Origin: Bacteroidota bacterium
GTDB taxonomy: Bacteria; Bacteroidota; Ignavibacteria; Tepidaquicellales; Tepidaquicellaceae
Direction of reading: 5' to 3'
NCBI GenBank assembly: GCA_003519545.1
Contig: DOWN01000306.1
Coordinates: forward strand, 521 to 9,564
DNA length: 9,044 nt
Positions 1-6,664 of the stretch are shown piece by piece. Made by a program: the position numbers and the translations under genes. The notes beneath the pieces are model-generated. The model made no database searches, was not told the origin of the DNA, and saw only the letters and a list, made by a program, of their open reading frames with translations. The stretch's first letter is position 1. Each line of letters starts with the position of its first letter.

Positions 1-150
1 TTTGATGGATTGATACCGGAAGGATGGCTTTTAGATATAGCAATTGAAAACTGGAAATTGAATGAAAAAGACAGAATGGAATTACTTTTAAAATGTTGTA
101 AAGATAATATTGGGGCTGTAAGCATTATACCGCAAAAAATTGAAGAATGA
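1..150 (+). CDS. hipS: HipS-like HipA N-terminal-domain protein (3' end only)
   Basis: The window opens inside this gene. Frame 1 reads 49 residues to a TGA at 148-150. The visible part begins FDGLIPEGWLLDIA, which matches the conserved '(L/I)LPEG' segment of the HipA N-terminal subdomain 1, and ends with the 'DNIGAVSIIP' strand that closes that domain. In single-chain HipA this domain is fused to the kinase; here it is a separate protein, as in HipBST systems and in many Bacteroidetes loci. In E. coli HipBST, HipS is the antitoxin that neutralises the HipT kinase, and that role is inferred here. The stop overlaps the kinase start (ATGA, 147-150), so the two are translationally coupled. The start and any hipB regulator lie upstream of the window. 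Confidence 0.82.
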   Translation, partial: FDGLIPEGWLLDIAIENWKLNEKDRMELLLKCCKDNIGAVSIIPQKIEE

Positions 151-1121
151 AAAATAACTGTTTAATTTGTTACAATAAATTATCTGATTCAGAAAAAGAT
201 TATCATAAAGTCTGTCTAAAAAAATTTTTCAATTCGGAAATTCCACCCGTTTTTGATATTGATGAATCTAATCTTGATAAAACGGCATTAGAAATGATCA
301 ATAAACAATTTTCGGTTACAGGCGTACAGCCAAAAATTTTATTGGATATTCTAAAAGAAAAACAGAATAAAATTCAAAATGAAAGAAATCCAAAAAGAAC
401 TTTATTTAGAATTTTAGAATCAACCGGTAATTATATTCTAAAAACTCAATCAGTGCAATATGAACAAGTACCTGAAAATGAAGACCTTACTATGCATCTT
501 GCAGAAATATGCGGAATTAAAACTGCAAAGCATTGCCTTGTCAGATTAAATTCCGGTAATCTCGCTTTTTTAACAAAAAGATTTGATAGAAAAGGGAAAG
601 AAAAAATTCCTGTTGAAGATATGTGTCAATTGACAGAAACTTTAACTGAAAGAAAGTATAAATCTTCAAATGAGAAAATTGGAAAAACAATTGATAAATT
701 CTCAACTTATCCAAAAATTGATAAAGGAATTTTTTTTGATACTGTACTTTTTTCATTCATTACGGGTAATGCCGATATGCACTTGAAAAATTATTCGTTA
801 ATGAATGTAAACGATGTTGTAAAACTTACTCCTGCTTACGATTTACTTTCAACAAAACTGATATTAAAAAATTTAGATCCGGAAGAATGTGCTTTAACAA
901 TTAACGGGAAGAAAAAAAATCTGACAATAAATGATATCAATGAATTTGGGAAAAACTTGGGATTAACTGAAATTCAAATAACCAATTCTTTAAAAATTTA
1001 TTCAAAAAATAAAGAGAAATTGTTTGATAAAATTACATCAAGTTTTTTGAATAAAAATTCTAAAAAAGAATATATATCCCTCCTCTCCTCAAATCTCCGC
1101 TTACTTAAAATCATCAACTGA
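147..1121 (+). CDS. hipT: HipT/HipA-family serine/threonine kinase toxin
   Basis: Complete 324-residue HipA-like kinase lacking the N-terminal subdomain that is encoded separately upstream. Residues 5-23 hold C5-x2-C8-x11-H20-x2-C23, a probable small zinc-binding knuckle typical of the Bacteroidetes branch. The Gly-rich loop SVTGVQPK (56-63) carries S56 and T58 at the positions that are autophosphorylated in HipT/HipA. K99 in NYILK is the probable ATP-binding lysine. ENEDLTMHLAE (110-120) and EDMCQLTE (157-164, activation segment) follow. The catalytic loop GNADMHLKN (207-215) gives D210 and N215, and PAYDLL (229-234) gives metal-binding D232, so the active site looks intact. Known members phosphorylate aminoacyl-tRNA synthetases (GltX for HipA, TrpS for HipT); the target here is unknown. 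The start is fixed by the ATGA overlap with the hipS-like gene. The 3' end overlaps a convergent gene by 21 bp. Confidence 0.9.
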   Translation: MKNNCLICYNKLSDSEKDYHKVCLKKFFNSEIPPVFDIDESNLDKTALEMINKQFSVTGVQPKILLDILKEKQNKIQNERNPKRTLFRILESTGNYILKTQSVQYEQVPENEDLTMHLAEICGIKTAKHCLVRLNSGNLAFLTKRFDRKGKEKIPVEDMCQLTETLTERKYKSSNEKIGKTIDKFSTYPKIDKGIFFDTVLFSFITGNADMHLKNYSLMNVNDVVKLTPAYDLLSTKLILKNLDPEECALTINGKKKNLTINDINEFGKNLGLTEIQITNSLKIYSKNKEKLFDKITSSFLNKNSKKEYISLLSSNLRLLKIIN

Positions 1122-1571
1122 GATTTCTTTCTGCTTTTCTTTAAACACTGCTTCAGTCGTAGTGAACGGTAACATTCCCCTTATCATCATCAGAAAAAAT
1201 GCAAATATCCAAACGTAAACTCCAAATCCTGTCCTCACATCTGAAATTGTGCCTCCTTCATCTGTCATAAAACTTTCCGGCAAGAAAAATAATAATGATA
1301 AAAACAATCCGACAACTATTATCAATATATTCATCACATATAGTTTTCTGAAAAATCCGCATATCAGAGAAATAAAATAAAATATATTAGCAAACCATGC
1401 AACAAAAATCACCGGGTTATGAAAAAACTGAACCCAGCCGACAATCAACGCTGAAAATCCGCTATACTCATTTCCGTATTCCGAGTAATATACCGGCAGT
1501 GAACACGCAAATATAAATACCAATACCGATACTACAAGCAAAATTATTTTTAGAATTTTAAAATCTTTCAT
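1101..1571 (-). CDS. Small four-helix membrane protein, function unknown
   Basis: 156 residues, not recognised as a named family. Hydrophobic segments at about 7-25, 52-73, 78-97 and 115-132 predict four transmembrane helices. The loop between helices 1 and 2 is rich in Tyr, Gly and Ser (YYSEYGNEYSG). A second polar loop (about 100-114) contains DEGGTISDVRTGFG, and the C-terminal tail is charged (FKEKQKEISVDDFK). The first helix could act as an uncleaved signal anchor. The gene faces the kinase gene and overlaps its end by 21 bp, so the two share no promoter. It reads away from the phage genes, and its start region shares the 1572-1822 gap with the portal gene. It looks like a host-type gene rather than a phage gene. 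Nothing in the sequence tells its role. Confidence 0.65.
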   Translation of the reverse strand: MKDFKILKIILLVVSVLVFIFACSLPVYYSEYGNEYSGFSALIVGWVQFFHNPVIFVAWFANIFYFISLICGFFRKLYVMNILIIVVGLFLSLLFFLPESFMTDEGGTISDVRTGFGVYVWIFAFFLMMIRGMLPFTTTEAVFKEKQKEISVDDFK

Positions 1572-1739
1572 TATTCCTCATCTGTAAAAATGGCAAAAAA
1601 TACATTACTCTGAAATGATAATTTTACAGGTTAAACAAATTTTCAGCGATACAAAAATGAAATTAATTATTTTCCGCACCTGTCAATACATTTCGACTTT
1701 TTAAAAATCTTCTTCTTCCCACAGAAATTTAAATTATAC

Positions 1740-1762
1740 TTTGCATTTTTGTAAAGTATTTG
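1740..1762 (+). promoter_or_regulatory. Possible Bacteroidetes-type promoter region upstream of portal gene
   Basis: The gap 1572-1822 separates two divergent genes, so it should hold promoters for both. On the plus strand a TATACTTTG at about 1735-1743 resembles the Bacteroidetes -7 element TAnnTTTG but has one extra base between TA and TTTG. A further TTTG lies at 1759-1762. No clear -33 element at standard spacing is visible. This is a weak suggestion only; apart from AT-rich sequence nothing else is recognised in the gap. Confidence 0.2.
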
Positions 1763-1822
1763 TTGTGAATGTTTTTCTTTCATAACAAAAAATTTAAACT
1801 GAAAATATTTTACAAATTACAA

Positions 1823-3103
1823 ATGAAAAATAAATTTAAAAATTTCATCAACTCACTGTTCGGAAATAATTCCACCACCTATAAAAACCAATCCCTCACG
1901 GAATCTTACCAAAAGTCTTATATTGACAATACGTGGAAACCCTTATCCTCAGCAGGCAACACAAATAACACCTCCGCCGATTATTTTAAATCCTATGCTC
2001 ACTCCGCTATTACTGCAAGAGCAGAAAATATTTCCAAAGCAAGAATTTATCTTTATAAATATCTCAGAGGAAAAAAAGGCGGCTATGATGAAATTTTTGA
2101 ACACCCCTTTCTCGATCTTATAAATAAACCAAACTCCATCAATCAGTCTTTTGAAAATTTATTATATCTGATTTCTGTCTCTCTTGATTTATTCGGTAAT
2201 GCATACCTGCTTATCGAAAGAGAAAAAAATTTTCCTTCCGGTAACAACACATCAGAAATCCTTCCTCCCTCCTCCTCCACCACAGGAGGAGGTAAAAAGG
2301 ATTCCAAATCCCAAAAGCACCTTCCCGTCTCTTTTTATTTTCTACCCTTCCCAAATACTACCCCCGTTTTTTCAGATGATAAAAGAAAAATCATCGCGTA
2401 TGAATACAGAGAAGGTAACAAGACTTATAAAATTCCTTCTGATGATGTTATACATTTTTTAATTCCTAACCCGGCTTCAAATTTAATGGGCAGGTCGCTC
2501 GTCTCCGCTTTCAATTTCACACTCGATATTGATTTCTATCAGAATTTATATCAGAAAAATTTTTATGAAAATGATGCATCTCTTGGACTCATCCTCGAAA
2601 CTGATAAACAGTTAACAGATGAACAATACTCGCGAATGAGTAGCGAAATAGAAAGCCGGTATGCCGGATATAAAAATTCCTCACGCACGATTCTGCTTGA
2701 TTCCGGTATGAAAGCAAAACCATACAAAATAAACCCAAAGGATGTCTCCATTATTCCATCGCGTGAATTTATTAGAGATGAAATTCTTGCAATTCTCCGA
2801 GTTCCAAAAACTATTCTCGGCTTATCAAATGATGTCAACTATGCAAATGCTAAAGAAGCAATAAAAGTTTTTAATGACTTCACCATTAAACCCTTCGCAC
2901 GTCTCTGTATCGAGAGCAAACTTAATATTTTTATCCGTGAAAATTATGAAGACAATGATTTCAAAATGGTGATGGAGTATGAGTTTGAAGTAGATAGATC
3001 ACTGCAATTGCAAAGTTATGAAATTTACAGAAAATATGACATCGCATCTGTAAATGAAATTAGAGAACTCGAAGGTTTTGAAAAAAATAATGAACCAAAA
3101 TAA
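1823..3103 (+). CDS. Phage portal protein, HK97 family
   Basis: A 426-residue portal (PF04860-type), the dodecameric ring through which DNA enters the capsid. Recognisable segments in order are YFKSYAHSAITARAENISKA (54-73), HPFLDLINKPN (94-104), LDLFGNAYLLIERE, NLMGRSLVSA (about 220-229), the stem region NFYENDASLGLIL, and RVPKTILGLS (about 326-335), ending in a helical tail with EIRELEGFE. I prefer ATG 1823 (MKNKFKNFINSLFGNN), which resembles usual portal N-termini. An in-frame ATG at 1769 would add 18 residues without family character, and neither start has a clear ribosome site. Residues 148-157 form a Pro/Ser/Thr/Gly run (PPSSSTTGGG) that looks like a small insertion; it is encoded by a perfect DNA inverted repeat. 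The protease gene follows after 10 bp. No terminase gene precedes it, which is unusual. Confidence 0.9.
   Translation: MKNKFKNFINSLFGNNSTTYKNQSLTESYQKSYIDNTWKPLSSAGNTNNTSADYFKSYAHSAITARAENISKARIYLYKYLRGKKGGYDEIFEHPFLDLINKPNSINQSFENLLYLISVSLDLFGNAYLLIEREKNFPSGNNTSEILPPSSSTTGGGKKDSKSQKHLPVSFYFLPFPNTTPVFSDDKRKIIAYEYREGNKTYKIPSDDVIHFLIPNPASNLMGRSLVSAFNFTLDIDFYQNLYQKNFYENDASLGLILETDKQLTDEQYSRMSSEIESRYAGYKNSSRTILLDSGMKAKPYKINPKDVSIIPSREFIRDEILAILRVPKTILGLSNDVNYANAKEAIKVFNDFTIKPFARLCIESKLNIFIRENYEDNDFKMVMEYEFEVDRSLQLQSYEIYRKYDIASVNEIRELEGFEKNNEPK
2271..2292. repeat. Perfect inverted repeat inside portal gene
   Basis: cctcctcc (2271-2278) and ggaggagg (2285-2292) are perfect complements around a 6-base loop, accaca. 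This codes in frame for the SSSTTGGG low-complexity part of the portal. It is strikingly GC-rich for this AT-rich gene. It could form a strong mRNA hairpin or mark a small expansion event. Confidence 0.6.
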
Positions 3104-3113
3104 AATTAATAAT

Positions 3114-3668
3114 ATGAATTACAAACAAATTACAGTAACAGAAAAAACAGTTGACGAAAAAGAAAATTCTATAATTCATTATATCTCCACACCTCATCCT
3201 GACAGGTCAGGAGAAGTGATGAATCCCGAAGGATGTGACTATTCTGAATACACAAAAAATCCTGTTGTCTTTTTTTCTCACAGATCAAGAGACTTGCCAA
3301 TCGGTAGAAATGAATTTATCGAAATCACCGGCAAAGGAATTATCGCCAAAACAATTTTTGATACATCAGAATTTGCAAAAGAAATTTTCAGGTTGAACGC
3401 TGAAGGTTTTCTCAACAGTTGGAGCATTGGCTTTTCATATTCGGAACCTCCTGTTTTAAAAGACGGTATTTTTTTTGTCAATAATTGGAAACTTCTTGAA
3501 TATAGTTCCGTGCCTATACCCGCAAATCCCGAGTGTATAAATCTGCTGATAAAATCTCTGCCAGATTACGGCTTATCTCCCGATACAGACTTAATCAGAA
3601 AAATTACTCTTGATGAAATTTCTAAATTTGAAAACAAACTTGTGAAAAAATTAAATTCACTTTTATAA
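3114..3668 (+). CDS. Prohead maturation protease, HK97 family (peptidase U35/S78-like)
   Basis: A 184-residue serine protease with the herpesvirus-assemblin-like fold used by HK97-type phages to trim the scaffold part of the capsid protein inside the prohead. The conserved segments are all present. They are the N-terminal strand YISTPHPDRSGEVMNPEG, NPVVFFSHRSRDLPIG with the likely catalytic H56, FLNSWSIGFS with the likely nucleophile S104, and LLEYSSVPIPANPE with the supporting E129. I chose ATG 3114 (MNYKQITVTEKT), just after the portal stop. ATG 3090 (12-bp overlap with portal plus stop) and ATG 3054 are in frame but add only Asn/Lys-rich residues with no family resemblance. The C-terminal 40 residues form a probable helix. 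Its expected substrate is the N-terminal arm of the capsid protein encoded next. Confidence 0.88.
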   Translation: MNYKQITVTEKTVDEKENSIIHYISTPHPDRSGEVMNPEGCDYSEYTKNPVVFFSHRSRDLPIGRNEFIEITGKGIIAKTIFDTSEFAKEIFRLNAEGFLNSWSIGFSYSEPPVLKDGIFFVNNWKLLEYSSVPIPANPECINLLIKSLPDYGLSPDTDLIRKITLDEISKFENKLVKKLNSLL

Positions 3669-3690
3669 AAAAATAATAAACCAAAAATAT

Positions 3691-3710
3691 TTGATTGTTT
3701 TATAAATCAA
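3691..3710. repeat. Short inverted repeat between protease and capsid genes
   Basis: ttgatt (3691-3696) and aatcaa (3705-3710) form a 6-bp AT-rich inverted repeat in the 84-bp gap ahead of the capsid gene. It could be an operator or a weak RNA hairpin; the short A/T stem argues against an efficient terminator. Confidence 0.25.
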
Positions 3711-3739
3711 TAATTTAAAATAATAAATCAACTAAACAA

Positions 3740-3745
3740 AAAGGA
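3740..3745 (+). promoter_or_regulatory. Ribosome binding site of major capsid gene
   Basis: AAAGGA at 3740-3745 lies 7 bases before ATG 3753. It is one of only two convincing Shine-Dalgarno sites in the window, the other being before the holin-like gene. This fits the need for very high synthesis of capsid protein and fixes the start. Confidence 0.6.
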
Positions 3746-3752
3746 AATCCAA

Positions 3753-4949
3753 ATGGAAAATTTAAAAACCCTTGACGATCTCGGAAAAAATAAATCAACC
3801 GAAGTTTCGTCACAAAAATCTTTACAAACTGAACCTGATGTCATTACTGTTCAGGATAATAAAAATGTAACTGAAGAAATTCAAAAAGCAATTTCAGAAA
3901 TGAAAACTGTTATGAATTCTTATACTAAACATTCCGATCCGTTGAGAGATTATAGAAGTGAAAGAAACAAACAAAACCCAGTAGTCAAAGAGTTCAGAAC
4001 TTTTCTTAAATCAATTGTCTATAACAGACCTGACCTTATGCCCGATGCGGTAAAAAATTATCTGAACGAATCTACAAACTCAGCCGGTGGATTTCTTGTG
4101 CCTGAAGAATTCGGAAAAAAGATTTATGAAAATGTTGCTCTTGCAGGCGTAGCAAGAAGAAACGCAACTGTTGTTAAAATGTCCAGAGAAGAACTCAAAC
4201 TTCCAAAACTCACAACTCTTCCGACTTTCTCATTTGTTTCAGAAGGCGGATTAAAACCTATCAGCAATCCCGGATTTTCTCAAGTCACCCTCGCAAGAAA
4301 AGATGGCGGATTTATTGTAATTTTCAGTAAACAACTTCTCGAAGATGAAGCATTTGATTTATTCTCATTCGTTTCAAACACAGCCGCTAAAATTATTTCT
4401 ATCAATGAAGATAACTGTGCATTCAGAGGTCTCTCACCGATTAACGGTTTATTAACTCCATCCATCGGTGCTACTGAAATTGAAACCTCCGGTGCTGCTT
4501 TTTCTTCTCTCACTTATGATAATTTAATTGATGCAACTGTCTCCGTTCCTTCTCATTCACTTGATAACTCTAAATTTTATATGAGCAGATCAGTATGGGG
4601 ATTAATCAAAAAATTAAAATACTCCGGTTCATCTGAATATGTCCTCTCTCCTGATGACAGAAAAGAAATGATGCTTGAAGGTTACCCTGTTGAACTTACT
4701 GACGGATGTTATGCAATGAGTGAGTCAGCAGCAGACAGATCGTTTATCGGTTTTGGTGATTTATCATATCTTGTTATCGGTGAAAGAAATTCATTAACGA
4801 TTGATTACTCAAAAGAAGCAACAGTAGATATCGGAAGCGGAAATTTTCTTAACCTGTGGCAACAAGGATTGGTAGGATTAAACTTTAATGTGAGTTTTGA
4901 TATGAAGTTCACATTCCCTGAAGCATTAACAGTAATCAAAACCGCATAA
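3753..4949 (+). CDS. Major capsid protein, HK97 fold
   Basis: A 398-residue HK97-type capsid protein (PF05065-type). Residues 1 to about 70 are charged and partly helical (TEEIQKAISEMKTVMNSYTK), as expected for the delta/scaffold arm removed by the prohead protease. The mature part likely starts around 72-80 (NKQNPVVKEF). Family landmarks follow: NSAGGFLVPEEFGKKIYE (109-126), VARRNATVVKM, FVSEGGLKPISNPGFSQVTL, FSKQLLEDEAFDL, NGLL, the P-domain and spine region, and the C-terminal strand FNVSFDMKFTFPEALTVIKT. No separate scaffold gene is seen, so scaffolding is presumably supplied by the N-terminal arm, as in HK97. A good ribosome site precedes it. Portal, protease and capsid appear in canonical order. 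Whether the capsid is cross-linked, as in HK97, cannot be told from sequence alone. Confidence 0.92.
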   Translation: MENLKTLDDLGKNKSTEVSSQKSLQTEPDVITVQDNKNVTEEIQKAISEMKTVMNSYTKHSDPLRDYRSERNKQNPVVKEFRTFLKSIVYNRPDLMPDAVKNYLNESTNSAGGFLVPEEFGKKIYENVALAGVARRNATVVKMSREELKLPKLTTLPTFSFVSEGGLKPISNPGFSQVTLARKDGGFIVIFSKQLLEDEAFDLFSFVSNTAAKIISINEDNCAFRGLSPINGLLTPSIGATEIETSGAAFSSLTYDNLIDATVSVPSHSLDNSKFYMSRSVWGLIKKLKYSGSSEYVLSPDDRKEMMLEGYPVELTDGCYAMSESAADRSFIGFGDLSYLVIGERNSLTIDYSKEATVDIGSGNFLNLWQQGLVGLNFNVSFDMKFTFPEALTVIKTA

Positions 4950-5026
4950 ACATTTGCTCGATTGTAAACCACTACTACCATTCTGATCCCGATTTATCGG
5001 GAGAAGAATCTCATTCGTTCTTTGTC

Positions 5027-5047
5027 ATTGCGGGCTTGACCCGCAAT
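5027..5047. repeat. attgcggg/cccgcaat hairpin repeat, copy 1
   Basis: A perfect 8-bp stem (5027-5034 with 5040-5047) around a 5-base loop (cttga). It is preceded by tttgtc and followed by ctaaac. Near-identical copies lie at 7677-7697 and 8889-8909, with cttgc in the loop. Confidence 0.7.
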
Positions 5048-5128
5048 CTAAACCACCCCTGTCATTCTGAGGGAGCTTGCGACCAGCCTGTCCCGATTTA
5101 TCGGGCGAAGAATCCCTGAACAGTACCC

Positions 5129-5241
5129 TGTCATTCTGAGGGAGCCTGCGACCAGCCTGTCCCGATTTATCGGGAAAGAATCCCTTAATGGATAATATAA
5201 AACCCGAGATCCTTCAGTCGCTTCGCTCCTTCAGGATGACA
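5129..5241. mobile_element. MITE-like element with TGTCAT(T/C)CTGA inverted ends, 113-bp form
   Basis: Starts TGTCATTCTGA (5129-5139) and ends TCAGGATGACA (5231-5241). The ends are inverted repeats of 11 bp with one mismatch. It contains a cccga/tcggg hairpin and no coding capacity. Two 84-bp relatives with the same ends lie at 8791-8874 and 8920-9003. Mobility is inferred from the structure; no target duplication was established. Confidence 0.5.
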
Positions 5242-5267
5242 ATTCGTTCCTTGACAATAAACACACT

Positions 5268-5304
5268 CTCCCGCAGGAGTCTCCTGAAAGGGACTCCTGC
5301 GATT
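5268..5304. repeat. cgcaggagtc/gactcctgcg hairpin repeat, copy 1
   Basis: A perfect 10-bp stem pairs 5272-5281 with 5292-5301, and is extended by a G-T and a C-G pair. It is followed by atttaa. Three further copies lie at 7758-7787, 8609-8638 and 8687-8716. Confidence 0.7.
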
Positions 5305-5320
5305 TAATAACCAACACCCC

Positions 5321-5360
5321 CATTCGTGTAATTCGTACAATTCGTGTTAATTCGTGGTGA
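5321..5360. repeat. Tandem AATTCGTG repeat, copy 1
   Basis: About four units of a roughly 10-bp period based on AATTCGTGnn, ending in attcgtggtga. Related stretches lie at 8658-8680, 8738-8777 and 9023-9044 (cut by the window end), and a diverged inverted one lies at about 8461-8494. Confidence 0.65.
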
Positions 5361-5415
5361 AAGTTTTTTTAAATTACCACTCATTAAAACTATACCCAAA
5401 ACCCAAAAACCAATT

Positions 5416-6303
5416 ATGAAAAAAACATTCTTAATACTAACATACCTGATTCTTCTAACCCATTATTCCCAAGCACAATATGCACCATCGTTTTCATCAA
5501 CAGACGGCATCAGCAGGGAACTCACAAATACCGAAAGTTTATATTCCATACCTCCCGGCTCACTCATTTCCTTTAACATACTCAATGTTAACTCAGGGAT
5601 TGACACAACCCTCTGGGAATTCGCAGGGTCATCCACCGATGGAAAAATCAGATTCGTAAAAAATAAAATCACTTACCTTGGAGTAAATCCCGGAGGTATA
5701 TACGCATCTCTTTATTATGATCACAATTCACAAAACAACGACTCACTCTTTGCCGTCAAATCAGACACTAATACATTCACAACTTATATAAAATTTTTAA
5801 ACTCAATAAAAATTTTCGACACACTTCATTTCTATAGACCGGAGGTTTTCACATCCTCAAACTTTTCATCTATATACAGAGACAGTATAAGAAACCAAAT
5901 CGTTTTTACCGGTCAGAATATGAAAGCAACAACCGGAAACGAAGGACAGCAAACATTATGGGTTGGTGGAATGCTCGATAATCAATCCGGAATAAGAATC
6001 CAGATGGATCAGTCTGCGGGAAGTGCATCATTTATGAACTGGTATAACTCAGGAATTTACTCACACTTGAATATTGGATCTAACAGAACAACCAGACTAA
6101 GATTAAACGCAGACGGCACTGTTAGCATAGGCACCACTGCAGACGTTCCCCAGTCATTATATATAAACGGAGACATCAGAATGGATATAACCACTTCCAC
6201 TTCTGCCACCTCCGGCTCGAGAACGCTCCCGGATAATCCCGAAGGATTTATAATTCTCAATATTTCAGGCACTAATTATAAAATTCCATTTTACAATAAT
6301 TAA
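5416..6303 (+). CDS. Secreted protein with tail-fibre-like C-terminal region
   Basis: 295 residues. The start at ATG 5416 is chosen because it gives a clean Sec signal peptide: MKK, hydrophobic core 4-15, probable cleavage after SQA at 18-20. An upstream in-frame GTG at 5344 lies inside a dispersed repeat and is rejected. The mature part is rich in Ser, Thr, Asn and Gly, and looks like beta structure. Residues 222-255 (RTTRLRLNADGTVSIGTT, then SLYINGDIRM) resemble the 'GnvgIGT...l.vnG' shaft repeats of phage fibres and Bacteroidetes surface proteins. The end, LPDNPEGFIILNISGTNYKI then PFYNN (271-295), resembles a C-terminal segment I associate with Bacteroidetes phage and prophage structural proteins. 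A signal peptide on a phage structural protein is abnormal, since virions assemble in the cytoplasm. It may be a host surface protein or a co-opted fibre. The next gene starts 11 bp after its stop. Confidence 0.72.
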   Translation: MKKTFLILTYLILLTHYSQAQYAPSFSSTDGISRELTNTESLYSIPPGSLISFNILNVNSGIDTTLWEFAGSSTDGKIRFVKNKITYLGVNPGGIYASLYYDHNSQNNDSLFAVKSDTNTFTTYIKFLNSIKIFDTLHFYRPEVFTSSNFSSIYRDSIRNQIVFTGQNMKATTGNEGQQTLWVGGMLDNQSGIRIQMDQSAGSASFMNWYNSGIYSHLNIGSNRTTRLRLNADGTVSIGTTADVPQSLYINGDIRMDITTSTSATSGSRTLPDNPEGFIILNISGTNYKIPFYNN

Positions 6304-6314
6304 CACCAACAACA

Positions 6315-6653
6315 ATGAAAAGAGAAAATTTATTTATCGCATCAATTTTTATTATTTCAATTTTTTTATTCAATGGTTCGTTTTCATTTTCCACAACTGA
6401 AAATTTAAATGAACAAAACAAAAATCAAAAAATTCAGGGAGATTCAATTTTAATTCTTTCAAAATTGCCTGCTGATTTTGATTCAACACAATCACTCTGT
6501 GCTGATACTATATATAACGTGAACTATAAATATATAATGGTAAATGACACACTGAACATAAAAAAATCAATTCTGATTCAATGCGATTTAAGTGTCGATT
6601 CAGTTTTGTCAGAAAATTATAATAACTGGCTTTTACAATTTATAAATAACTAA
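6315..6653 (+). CDS. Small secreted protein, function unknown
   Basis: 112 residues, unrecognised. The N-terminus MKRENLFIASIFIISIFLF followed by NGSFSFS is a typical signal peptide, with probable cleavage around residues 24-27 and no lipobox cysteine. The mature part of about 85 residues is Asn/Asp/Ser-rich and contains two cysteines (C62, C90) that could pair outside the cytoplasm. It ends in an aromatic segment (NNWLLQFINN). It starts 11 bp after the fibre-like gene and ends 11 bp before the connector gene, so all three should be co-transcribed. It may be a partner of the fibre-like protein, but that is only inferred from position and shared export signal. Confidence 0.6.
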   Translation: MKRENLFIASIFIISIFLFNGSFSFSTTENLNEQNKNQKIQGDSILILSKLPADFDSTQSLCADTIYNVNYKYIMVNDTLNIKKSILIQCDLSVDSVLSENYNNWLLQFINN

Positions 6654-6664
6654 AAATAAAAAAG

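Larger units (their letters stand above)
4950..5415. repeat. Intergenic repeat block 1 (no gene)
   Basis: No credible coding sequence lies in these 466 bp. They hold successive dispersed repeats. A half element with cccga/tcggg hairpin spans 4979-5013, the attgcggg/cccgcaat hairpin 5027-5047, a half element starting TGTCATTCTGA 5060-5116, a full inverted-ended element 5129-5241, the cgcaggagtc/gactcctgcg hairpin 5272-5301, and a tandem AATTCGTG stretch 5321-5360. The block separates the capsid gene from the fibre-like gene and is clearly more GC-rich than either. Confidence 0.75.

Noticed and set aside
1572..1822. tRNA or attachment site at the edge of the capsid module
   Set aside because: I could not see a cloverleaf or a direct repeat shared with the right end of the window, so no att site is called.
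1923..2838. Alternative frames on both strands inside the portal gene
   Set aside because: They overlap a strongly supported portal frame and have no family resemblance.
4280..4513. Minus-strand frame inside the capsid gene
   Set aside because: Antisense shadow of the well-conserved capsid coding sequence.
5344..5415. Upstream GTG start for the fibre-like protein
   Set aside because: The extra 24 residues are coded by the AATTCGTG repeat and would bury the signal peptide that starts at ATG 5416.
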